A stretch of 16,913 nt of DNA from the NCBI GenBank assembly GCA_017408185.1, contig JAFQVE010000423.1:1-16913 (forward strand). The letters are read 5' to 3'. The position numbers and the translations under genes were made by a program. The stretch's first letter is position 1. Every line of letters begins with the position of its first letter. Under the pieces are notes generated by a model. That model was not told where the DNA came from. It made no database searches and saw nothing but the letters and a program-made list of their open reading frames with translations. The DNA is from Oscillospiraceae bacterium (lineage in GTDB: Bacteria > Bacillota_A > Clostridia > Oscillospirales > JAAYXM01). Shown here piece after piece: positions 1 to 5,788 of this stretch.

Positions 1-63
1 GCGTAAATGTTACTTGAAATGGTAAAATATGAGTTTTAGCTATTCGCGTTTCCACAAATACAT

Positions 64-104
64 ACGCCACATGGTAAGGAAAGCTTAACCATGTGGCGTT
101 TTTT
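64..104 (+). terminator. Hairpin 1 of left repeat, terminator-like
   Basis: A perfect 12-bp stem (ACGCCACATGGT at 64-75, ACCATGTGGCGT at 88-99) encloses a 12-nt loop and is followed by a run of T to 104. This is the form of an intrinsic terminator reading rightward. It would end a transcript entering from left of the window. The same hairpin recurs in the right repeat copy with one G-U wobble. Confidence 0.65.
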
Positions 105-118
105 ATAAAATCACGATT

Positions 119-168
119 TACGTGAAAATGTGTGGTGGAGGTGGCGCGTAACCCTTCTGTTTCACGTA
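119..168. other. Hairpin 2 of left repeat, G-rich loop
   Basis: A 9-bp stem (TACGTGAAA at 119-127, TTTCACGTA at 160-168) closes a 32-nt loop containing TGGTGGAGGTGGCG at 133-146. The right repeat copy has the same hairpin with a longer stem. On the minus strand the loop resembles the CCACCA-terminated 3' end of tmRNA. I see no tmRNA body here. Confidence 0.55.
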
Positions 169-240
169 TAAAGCTATATGGCTTTACTGGCTATCCCATG
201 TGTAAAACATAAGATAACCAACAAACATAAGAGCATTTTT

Positions 241-272
241 TTCAAAAACACCCCAAAAGCCGTGTTTTTGAA
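241..272 (+). terminator. Hairpin 3 of left repeat
   Basis: A perfect 11-bp stem (TTCAAAAACAC at 241-251, GTGTTTTTGAA at 262-272) has a 10-nt loop, and T-rich sequence follows a few bases later (281-290). It could be a weak terminator or simply part of the structured repeat. The right copy keeps the arms with one mismatch and one wobble. Confidence 0.45.
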
Positions 273-285
273 TGAGGGTGTTTTT

Positions 286-397
286 GTTTTCTGGTGTGTA
301 AAATAAATCAAATTTTGAGGATGTGTATGAGTGGACTTTTGTTTGAAATTGTTTGGGATTTGCTTGCTTTTTGGCAAATACAGAGTGTTTTTTGTGT
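286..397. other. Intergenic stretch without a supported gene
   Basis: This is T-rich sequence between the repeat and the next terminator. An open frame from about 294 to 485 would encode a small hydrophobic peptide. It runs through both the terminator at 398-432 and the promoter at 442-470, so I do not accept it as a gene. Nothing else is recognisable. Confidence 0.4.
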
Positions 398-432
398 AAG
401 GAAGTTGTCCGGGTGCGACGACTTCCTTTTTT
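398..432 (+). terminator. Rho-independent terminator upstream of amidohydrolase operon
   Basis: The left arm AAGGAAGTTGTC (398-409) pairs with GACGACTTCCTT (417-428) through a 12-bp stem with one wobble, across a 7-nt loop. The stem runs directly into a T tract ending at 432. It insulates the promoter at 442-470 from upstream transcription. No clear gene precedes it, so it may end a transcript from outside the window or a short non-coding RNA. Confidence 0.8.
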
Positions 433-441
433 GCTGGAGGT

Positions 442-470
442 TTGACAAGTTCAGAGACCTATTTTATACT
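442..470 (+). promoter_or_regulatory. Sigma-A promoter of the amidohydrolase pair
   Basis: TTGACA (442-447) and TATACT (465-470) are separated by exactly 17 bp, one base from full consensus. The expected transcription start is near 477, giving a short leader to the GTG start at 502. The promoter looks strong and constitutive. It does not contain the 19-bp box found before the two secreted-protein genes. Confidence 0.85.
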
Positions 471-486
471 TTGCTCAAACATTAAG

Positions 487-493
487 AAAGGAG
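487..493 (+). promoter_or_regulatory. RBS that fixes the GTG start at 502
   Basis: AAAGGAG lies 8 nt before the GTG at 502. The in-frame ATG at 442 overlaps the -35 element, so it cannot lie in the transcript. Confidence 0.8.
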
Positions 494-501
494 ACGGGAA
501 T

Positions 502-1326
502 GTGAAAAGAATAAAAGATAAGATAAGTCTGTTTTATGAAAACCCCGTGATTTCCTGGCATGAACACATATGGTATGAAGATAAAGACCTGACGAAAATC
601 TCAAAAAGAAGCTATGAGCATTTTGAGAACATGAAGATTCTCGGATTTGATCGTATTGTGATTTCAAGACCTGTTGTATATGAGCGCCATTGCCCTCCGG
701 AAAATTTCATTGCGGCAAACGAGCTTGTGAAAGGATTTGTTTCCGAGTTCAAAGAAAAAACCTATGCAGCTGCATTTGTAAACCCCGGATTTGTAAGAGA
801 ATCCGTGGAAGAGATAGAAAGAAGAGTTTGTGATGACGGCTTTGTTGCGGCAAAGCTTATGCATCAGTATTTTGTTGATGACCCCGTTACTTTTCCCATA
901 GTTGAAAAGTGCATTGAACTTGATATCCCGATTATTCTGCATCAGGGACATTCCGTTGATGAAGAAACCCTGACCTGTCAGCCGAGACTTTCAGATGGTG
1001 CTCATATTGCAAACCTTGCAAGAAGATATCCCGAGGCCACTCTTGTTATGGCTCATATCGGCGGTGGCGGAGACTGGCAATGGTCGATAAAAGCCATTGC
1101 TGATTGCCCAAATGTATTTGCAGATATCGGAGGAAGCGTATACGACAGAAACCTTATGGAAGAGGCGTACCGATATATAGGGGCAGACAGATTGCTCTTT
1201 GGAACAGACGGTATGTATTCATCCTGTGTGGGGAAAATGGTAGGTGCAAAAATTCCCGAAGAGGACAAGAAGAAAATACTGTCAGGTGCAGCTTTTGAGA
1301 GGTTTTTAGAAGGAAAGGGAAAGTAA
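502..1326 (+). CDS. Amidohydrolase family metal-dependent hydrolase
   Basis: This is a 274-residue cytoplasmic protein of the amidohydrolase superfamily (Amidohydro_2 type TIM barrel). Visible metal-site candidates are HEH at residues 20-22, HQGH at 147-150, MAHIGG with His185, and FGTDG with Asp236. They match the expected order of strand-1 HxH, later histidines and strand-8 aspartate. Length is normal for the family. No signal peptide is present. The GTG start at 502 is chosen because an AAAGGAG site sits 8 nt upstream and a strong promoter covers the earlier ATG. The next gene begins one base after the stop, so the two are surely co-transcribed. The family includes hydrolases, hydratases and decarboxylases, so the reaction cannot be assigned. 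Here it probably acts on a sugar-acid or ester-type breakdown product (inference). Confidence 0.85.
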   Translation: MKRIKDKISLFYENPVISWHEHIWYEDKDLTKISKRSYEHFENMKILGFDRIVISRPVVYERHCPPENFIAANELVKGFVSEFKEKTYAAAFVNPGFVRESVEEIERRVCDDGFVAAKLMHQYFVDDPVTFPIVEKCIELDIPIILHQGHSVDEETLTCQPRLSDGAHIANLARRYPEATLVMAHIGGGGDWQWSIKAIADCPNVFADIGGSVYDRNLMEEAYRYIGADRLLFGTDGMYSSCVGKMVGAKIPEEDKKKILSGAAFERFLEGKGK

Positions 1327-1327
1327 A

Positions 1328-2137
1328 ATGCTTATTGATATAAATTCTTATTGCGGACACTGGCCATTTCGCAACGTTTCAGAAAATTCGCTTATCGGAC
1401 TTTCGGAGCTTGCTTTGGATAACGGTATAACGCATATGGTTGTTGCAAACATAAACGGATTCTTCTATAAAGATGCAAACACCGCCAATATTGAACTGTA
1501 TGAGCAGATGAAAGAATATTCTGGTGAGATGCATTTTCTGCCCCTTGCAATAGTAAATCCTACATATCCTGAATGGGAAAATGATGCCATTAAAATGCTT
1601 GAGCTTGGATTTTGCGGGTTTGAGCTTGCACCGAGATATCACGGATATTCTCTTGCACCCGAAATGCTTTATGATGAATATATGCCAAAGCATCGTGCGA
1701 GAGAAGTCTTAAGTCTTGCCGAAAAATATGATGTTCCGGTAAGGATTTGTGCAAGTGTTGAGAATTTCCGCGGCAGAAGAAGAATGGACACCCCGGACAA
1801 CTTATATAATGATGAATTGTTTGCTCTGCTTTCTGCAAACAGGAATGTGAACGTTATGATAACAGGCTTCAATCCGGCGGTGATTGATGATAAGCTTTGC
1901 GGACTTATAAAAGAACGGGGAAAAACTTATTTTGACATCACACAAGTGGAAGGCTTTATGATAAATAACGTGAAAACGGCTATGGCAAAGGTTGATGCAA
2001 AGTATTTTTGCTTTGGATCGGGACTTCCTTTCCAATACGCAGAGACGAATGTAGTTAAATTGTTTTTTTCAAAGAGTTTTTCACATCCAGGTATTCCTTC
2101 GGAAAACATCAAAAATGTTTTCAAAGAACTCCGTTGA
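1328..2137 (+). CDS. Amidohydrolase-like paralogue with degenerate metal site
   Basis: This 269-residue protein begins MLIDINSYCGHWPF, a pattern typical of one amidohydrolase-2 subgroup that starts with D-x-(H/N) and G-x-W-P-F. Relative to its upstream neighbour the usual ligands are replaced. The first motif reads D4-I-N6 rather than HxH, the HQGH position reads ICASVENF, the AHIGG position reads ITGFNP, and the FGTD position reads FGSGLPF. The fold is likely kept while classical metal-dependent hydrolysis is doubtful. Its start follows the previous stop by one base, with a purine-rich GGAAAGGGAAAG stretch in front, so translation is probably coupled. It may be a non-catalytic partner of the upstream enzyme or may have a different mechanism (inference). 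No signal peptide is present. The stop lies 2 bp before the regulatory box of the next gene. Confidence 0.8.
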   Translation: MLIDINSYCGHWPFRNVSENSLIGLSELALDNGITHMVVANINGFFYKDANTANIELYEQMKEYSGEMHFLPLAIVNPTYPEWENDAIKMLELGFCGFELAPRYHGYSLAPEMLYDEYMPKHRAREVLSLAEKYDVPVRICASVENFRGRRRMDTPDNLYNDELFALLSANRNVNVMITGFNPAVIDDKLCGLIKERGKTYFDITQVEGFMINNVKTAMAKVDAKYFCFGSGLPFQYAETNVVKLFFSKSFSHPGIPSENIKNVFKELR

Positions 2138-2139
2138 TT

Positions 2140-2158
2140 TTTGGTAAATTTTACACAG
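2140..2158 (+). promoter_or_regulatory. 19-bp candidate operator before the 820-aa secreted protein
   Basis: TTTGGTAAATTTTACACAG matches 5712-5730 at 16 of 19 positions, with the last 12 bases (AATTTTACACAG) identical. It ends exactly 20 bp before the -10 element at both sites. A further TTTATACAG at 2160-2168 repeats the TTTACACAG half one helical turn away, the spacing expected for the two-HTH AraC family. The likely binder is the AraC-type protein encoded at 4718-5647 (inference). Confidence 0.6.
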
Positions 2159-2184
2159 ATTTATACAGAAAGTGATGTTAAAAT
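2156..2184 (+). promoter_or_regulatory. Activator-type promoter of the 820-aa secreted protein
   Basis: An extended -10 element (TG at 2176-2177, TAAAAT at 2179-2184) has no recognisable -35. The position 17 bp upstream (2156-2161) reads CAGATT and overlaps the 19-bp box. This is the layout expected when an activator substitutes for the -35. Transcription would begin near 2191, downstream of the ATG at 2172, so that ATG cannot be the start. Confidence 0.6.
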
Positions 2185-2201
2185 TAAATAAAAGTTATTA
2201 T

Positions 2202-2207
2202 GGAGGG
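2202..2207 (+). promoter_or_regulatory. RBS that fixes the start at 2214
   Basis: GGAGGG lies 6 nt before the ATG at 2214, which opens directly onto a signal peptide (MKKFLSVILVF). The upstream in-frame ATG at 2172 has no such site. Confidence 0.8.
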
Positions 2208-2213
2208 AATATC

Positions 2214-4676
2214 ATGAAAAAGTTTTTGTCTGTTATACTTGTGTTTTGCTTCGTGCAGAGCATGATTCCGGCATCGTTTGCGGCAGAAACAAAAGATTCG
2301 TACGTCTACAACTTTCGTGCATCGTCACACAATGTTGCAAACGAAACATCAATAAGCACTGTAAACAGTTTTGATTCGGTGGTAGCTTCGGAAACTTCGG
2401 CATGGCACTACGTTGATGCCCGAAGCATAGCTCATGGAAAAACACTTGCAAACGGATTCTATGCAGCATTTGCAAGCGATAATGTTGCTCTTGGAAAGAA
2501 CGGTATTCTTTTTAAAATCAAGGTGGAAGAAGACGGTGTTTATCAGCCTGTGCTGAAATATCAGAAGTATAAGACAGGCGGAAAACTTCTCGCATTTATT
2601 GTGCCCACAGAGAACTCAGGTTTTGCACTTCCGTCATCCGGTGGCATGAAGAACCTTGCAGAAACCGGCACACCCCTTGGTGCGGCGGTAGATGCCTATG
2701 ACGCGAGTGTTACGGATATGAATTTCACGGCGGCAAACGTTGTTGAGCACGTATATGATGATACCATTGTGCTTTTGGAAGGTGAATATTACCTTATGTT
2801 TGCCTTTGACGGAGTGAGCCATTCCGGTGCAGGATATATGCTTGTGGAGAGCTTTGCTCTCAATAAGGTTGCACCTTCATCTGTTTCGGTAACTTCGGAC
2901 AAAAATGAAATTTCAGTTAATGAAACAGCGAGCCTCACAGCAGTTGTAAGGGCTGCCAACGGCTCTGTCCTTGAGAATGTTGACGTTGAGTATACTTCTT
3001 CCTCGGATTCTGTTGCAAAAGTTGATGAAAACGGAGTTGTAACGGGAGTCAATCCCGGTGTGGCAACAATAACGGCAATGGTAAAGGGAACGGATATCAA
3101 GACAACAACAGATATCAGGGTTGTACTTATATATGATTATAACTTCCGTGCAGCATCGCATAATGTTGCAAACGAAACATCAATAATCTCGGTAAACAGT
3201 TTTGCTTCGGTGGTGGCTTCGGAATCTGCACCGTGGCACTATGTAAACGCCCGGAGCATAGCACACGGCAAAACACTTGCAAACGGCTTCTATGCGGCGT
3301 TTGCAAGCGATAATGTTGCTCTTGGAAAGAATGGTATTCTTTTTAAAATCAAGGTCGGAGAAAACGGAGTTTACAGACCTGTGCTGAAATATCAGAAGTA
3401 CAAGACAGGCGGAAAGCTCCTTGCATTTATTGTGCCCACAGAGAATTCGGACTTTGCACTTCCGGCAGATGCCGGAATGAAAATCCTCGCAGAAAGCGGA
3501 ACACCTCTCGGTCAGTCGGTGGATGCCTATGATGTGAGTGTTACGGATATGAATTTCACGGCGGCAAACGTTGTTGAGCATACATATGATAATACCATTG
3601 AGCTTTCACAAGGCGAATATTACCTTATGTTCGCATTTGACGGAGTAAGCCATTCCGGCGCAGGATATATGCTTGTTGAGAGTATGTCCCTTGTAAAAGA
3701 AGCGGATTATACTCCCGCACCGAAGCCTGAAAACGCACCTGCGAGTGTCAGTTACGGAGTATTTGCAAATATATCGGATTATTCGGGAATAGCTGTGGAT
3801 AACGGTGAGAAAAACATAGTCGGAAGCATCGGAACAGGCTCGGAGATAACACTTTCCGCAGAGGATGTTGACGGATTCACATTCAGATACTGGGTTATGG
3901 GAAGCGGTGCAACCGGCAAATACTACAGCGGAAATAAAACAGTAACGTTGGCACTGTATGGAAATACGGCGATTACCGCAGTATATACCGCAGATGATGA
4001 AGACGCAAGACAAGTTGACAGATTCAATTGGAATGGCGTATATGTTGATAGCCTCACCGCCGATGCAGAATCGGGAAAGCTTTCAAGTCTTACTCCTGCA
4101 ACACTCACAGGTTACACCTTCTCGAAATGGATTCTTGCGGATGAAACAGAGCTTACAACGGAAATGGAAATTCCTGTCGGAGTAACACAGGCTGTTGCTA
4201 TGTATAATCCCGTTGCCAACACTTTGAACGGTGTTACCATAGAAAAGCCCGGCTCTCCCGTAACCAATCCGAAATACGAGGAGGAAATCACCGTAACCGG
4301 CGGAACGAAGGGATGGATGAGAGACGGAAGGCTTGTTTCCTACTCCGGTGAATATACATATTTTGCATGGGATTCAACAGAAATAACGGAGAATACAGAG
4401 AGTGTTTCGGACAGGATTCCTCTTGTTGTTCTCGATACCAATAACGGTGCCTTTATGCTGGAGTATGACGAGGGCGACTATGAGATACTTGAAGCGGGAA
4501 TACTCTTCGGAGGAAATGCAAATATTTCTCTTAGCAGCGCCGAGGAAAAGGCAAAGGTCAGAAATATTCTTCCTCACGGTCAGTTCACCGTAACCTCCGA
4601 TAAAAGCTATGCCCGTGGCTATGCTATATACAGAGACGGCACAGATAATTCAATAAAGGTCATTTATTCCAGATAA
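2214..4676 (+). CDS. Secreted multidomain protein with duplicated ~190-aa module
   Basis: This 820-residue exported protein has a signal peptide (about 1-24, cleavage near ASFA-AE). In order it then carries: module copy 1 (about 30-219), a BIG2-type Ig-like domain (about 222-306), module copy 2 (about 307-496), two InlB B-repeat-like segments (about 505-680, each with a 'GY/GF.F..W' core), and a C-terminal beta-rich domain (about 685-820). The last resembles tails seen on other clostridial surface proteins. The two module copies are about 85% identical by eye, with no gaps. The same module occurs, more diverged, in the giant lyase at 5789-13960. I see no catalytic motif and no SLH, LPXTG or transmembrane anchor, so it is probably released or held loosely on the surface. 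Shared promoter architecture with the lyase gene suggests co-expression. A carbohydrate-binding role is inferred, not shown. Confidence 0.8.
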   Translation: MKKFLSVILVFCFVQSMIPASFAAETKDSYVYNFRASSHNVANETSISTVNSFDSVVASETSAWHYVDARSIAHGKTLANGFYAAFASDNVALGKNGILFKIKVEEDGVYQPVLKYQKYKTGGKLLAFIVPTENSGFALPSSGGMKNLAETGTPLGAAVDAYDASVTDMNFTAANVVEHVYDDTIVLLEGEYYLMFAFDGVSHSGAGYMLVESFALNKVAPSSVSVTSDKNEISVNETASLTAVVRAANGSVLENVDVEYTSSSDSVAKVDENGVVTGVNPGVATITAMVKGTDIKTTTDIRVVLIYDYNFRAASHNVANETSIISVNSFASVVASESAPWHYVNARSIAHGKTLANGFYAAFASDNVALGKNGILFKIKVGENGVYRPVLKYQKYKTGGKLLAFIVPTENSDFALPADAGMKILAESGTPLGQSVDAYDVSVTDMNFTAANVVEHTYDNTIELSQGEYYLMFAFDGVSHSGAGYMLVESMSLVKEADYTPAPKPENAPASVSYGVFANISDYSGIAVDNGEKNIVGSIGTGSEITLSAEDVDGFTFRYWVMGSGATGKYYSGNKTVTLALYGNTAITAVYTADDEDARQVDRFNWNGVYVDSLTADAESGKLSSLTPATLTGYTFSKWILADETELTTEMEIPVGVTQAVAMYNPVANTLNGVTIEKPGSPVTNPKYEEEITVTGGTKGWMRDGRLVSYSGEYTYFAWDSTEITENTESVSDRIPLVVLDTNNGAFMLEYDEGDYEILEAGILFGGNANISLSSAEEKAKVRNILPHGQFTVTSDKSYARGYAIYRDGTDNSIKVIYSR
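2301..2870 (+). repeat. Intragenic duplication, copy 1
   Basis: This 570-bp segment is repeated at 3132-3701 with a constant 831-bp offset (277 codons) and no indels. Long stretches are nearly identical at DNA level, for example around 2480-2520 and 3310-3350. The close match points to a recent duplication or ongoing gene conversion. Between the copies lies one Ig-like domain, so the duplicated unit is module plus linker. Confidence 0.9.
3132..3701 (+). repeat. Intragenic duplication, copy 2
   Basis: This is the partner of 2301-2870, in the same frame and orientation. Substitutions cluster at codons 1-40 and near the module end. The middle, which encodes the HGKTLANGFYAAF and KNGILFKIKV region, is almost unchanged. 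Confidence 0.9.
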
Positions 4677-4681
4677 TAAAG

Positions 4682-4717
4682 AATACCACAGCTTGGATGA
4701 ATACAAGTTGTGGTATT
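4682..4717. terminator. Bidirectional terminator between convergent genes
   Basis: AATACCACAGCTTG (4682-4695) and CAAGTTGTGGTATT (4704-4717) form a 14-bp stem with one mismatch around an 8-nt loop. T-rich sequence follows on the right and A-rich sequence precedes on the left. It can therefore stop both the 820-aa protein gene and the AraC-type gene that converge here. The stop codon of the latter begins at the base after the stem. Confidence 0.8.
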
Positions 4718-5647
4718 TTAGCTTGTATGGATGTCATGCTTTTTGGCAAGCTCTTCATTTGAAATGTCATCCTCGCGGTATTTTTTTCGATATTCCGTGG
4801 GACTGCACCCCATTACCTGCGTGTAGCATTTGTAAAAATGGCTTCTGTCGTAGAAATTATACTCTTCAGAGATCCGACTTGAGGATTTGTCTGTTTCAAC
4901 AAGCTCGCAGTTTGCACGCTGAATCTTCAGCGCAACGATGAATTCGGAAAAGGAAAGTCCTGTGATTGTTTTGAGAGCCGTTGCAAGGGACGTGCGGGAC
5001 ATTCCCACATATCTGCAGACATCTTCAAGCTTGAAGGAATTATCAAGATTTTCAAGAATATACGAGATTGCCTGCCTTGTTGCAAGGCGCATATCGGCGT
5101 GAACACGTCCGGGTGGGGTCGCACGGGTTTTGCTCTTTAACAGAGTGAGGATTTTGCGGAGGTGCAGATGAATTGTTTTGGCGGATGTCTCGTTCGCCTT
5201 ACCAAGCTCTGCGATAATGGCATTGATGCTCTCTTTTGCAATGATGTTCTCCTGCTTGGAGAGCTTGCGGTAAACATAAAGCTCAAATCCGCCCCAGATG
5301 GCTGTACTGCCGTTGAATTCCAGCTTATCCCCGGAAAGAGAATTGAAAAACTCCTCGGGGAAGGAGATGCTTCGGGAATAGAAGTCATCATTTGACAATC
5401 TGTTATCCACATAGTGGTGGGTGTAAGGCGAAATGAACACAAGGGAACCTGCACATGGTTCATATTCGACACCGTTTACAATATGCTTGTGACTGCCGCT
5501 TTTCACATAGAAAATCTGGATATAATCATGGAGGTGCACTCTGTCAAGAAGATGATGGGCACACTTGAAGGAAGTACATAAAAACTGCTCGCCAAAAAGC
5601 TTTTTATTTGCAAATGCAACGTATTTCCGATTGTATTCTTTTGCCAT
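4718..5647 (-). CDS. AraC-family transcriptional regulator
   Basis: This 309-residue protein has an N-terminal cupin-type sensing domain (about 30-120), with the typical HLHDYIQIFYVKSG and later GSLVFISPYTHHYV pattern. Its C-terminal double HTH domain (about 205-305) carries DVCRYVGMSRTSLATALK in the first helix-turn-helix and the family signature near SHFYKCYTQVMGCSPTEYRKKY in the second. Such proteins usually bind a sugar and activate nearby catabolic genes. The start is firm: TAAGGAGGTG lies just upstream of the ATG at 5647. The gene is divergent from the giant lyase and convergent with the 820-aa protein gene. Both of those genes carry the shared 19-bp box, which makes them the obvious targets (inference). 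Its own promoter at 5670-5698 looks independent of activation. Confidence 0.92.
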   Translation of the reverse strand: MAKEYNRKYVAFANKKLFGEQFLCTSFKCAHHLLDRVHLHDYIQIFYVKSGSHKHIVNGVEYEPCAGSLVFISPYTHHYVDNRLSNDDFYSRSISFPEEFFNSLSGDKLEFNGSTAIWGGFELYVYRKLSKQENIIAKESINAIIAELGKANETSAKTIHLHLRKILTLLKSKTRATPPGRVHADMRLATRQAISYILENLDNSFKLEDVCRYVGMSRTSLATALKTITGLSFSEFIVALKIQRANCELVETDKSSSRISEEYNFYDRSHFYKCYTQVMGCSPTEYRKKYREDDISNEELAKKHDIHTS

Positions 5648-5669
5648 TGATTACACCTCCTTATCTATT

Positions 5670-5698
5670 ATTTTACCACATTTTTTTCAAAGTATCAA
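5670..5698 (-). promoter_or_regulatory. Sigma-A promoter of the AraC-type regulator
   Basis: Read on the minus strand, TTGATA (5698-5693) and TAAAAT (5675-5670) are separated by 17 bp. This is a good basal promoter, unlike the two box-dependent promoters. The 19-bp box lies just upstream (5712-5730), so a regulator bound there could also affect this promoter. Confidence 0.75.
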
Positions 5699-5711
5699 TT
5701 TCGAAAAAATG

Positions 5712-5730
5712 TTTGAACAATTTTACACAG
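5712..5730 (+). promoter_or_regulatory. 19-bp candidate operator before the giant lyase gene
   Basis: TTTGAACAATTTTACACAG is the partner of the box at 2140-2158. Within it, TTTGAACAA and TTTACACAG form an imperfect direct repeat with 10-bp period. It sits between the divergent regulator and lyase genes, the classic location for an AraC-family site. Confidence 0.65.
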
Positions 5731-5756
5731 TTTTTGTTTTTTTGTAATGGTATAAT
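5728..5756 (+). promoter_or_regulatory. Activator-type promoter of the giant lyase gene
   Basis: An extended -10 (TG at 5748-5749, TATAAT at 5751-5756) has no -35 match at the 17-bp position (CAGTTT at 5728-5733), which overlaps the 19-bp box. Spacing from box to -10 is 20 bp, identical to the promoter at 2156-2184. Confidence 0.7.
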
Positions 5757-5788
5757 ACAATTATGAAATTGTTGCAGGAGGAGTATAT

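Larger units (their letters stand above)
1..285. repeat. Left copy of a ~285-bp structured direct repeat
   Basis: This stretch aligns almost without gaps, and with scattered substitutions, to 15968-16252 in the same orientation. It may extend left beyond the window. Both copies hold three stem-loops in the same order: a GC-rich hairpin with a T-run, a hairpin whose loop contains TGGTGGAGG(T/C)GGCG, and a TTCAAAA/TTTTTG-type hairpin. No convincing ORF is conserved between the copies. It could be a MITE-like repeat, a structured non-coding RNA or a mobile-element end. The sequence alone does not decide. Confidence 0.85.

Noticed and set aside
119..168. tRNA or tmRNA gene in the left repeat
   Set aside because: Only a CCACCA-like end is present. 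There is no T-arm, acceptor partner or tag reading frame around it.
369..386. Possible third regulator box (TTTGGCAAA followed by ACAGAG)
   Set aside because: The spacing inside the motif differs by three bases and it lies about 55 bp upstream of a promoter that already has a full -35. The match is too weak.
294..485. Small hydrophobic 63-aa ORF
   Set aside because: It runs through a terminator and a strong promoter and has no conserved counterpart in the right repeat region.
442..501. Extended N-terminus of the first amidohydrolase from the ATG at 442
   Set aside because: The ATG overlaps the -35 element of a near-consensus promoter and lies before the expected transcript start. The GTG at 502 has a good ribosome site.
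2172..2213. Extended N-terminus of the 820-aa secreted protein from the ATG at 2172
   Set aside because: It overlaps the -10 region, has no ribosome site and would bury the signal peptide. The ATG at 2214 follows GGAGGG.
2301..3701. CRISPR-like or satellite repeats
   Set aside because: The repeated DNA is a single in-frame protein-domain duplication. No short regularly spaced repeats were seen anywhere in the window.
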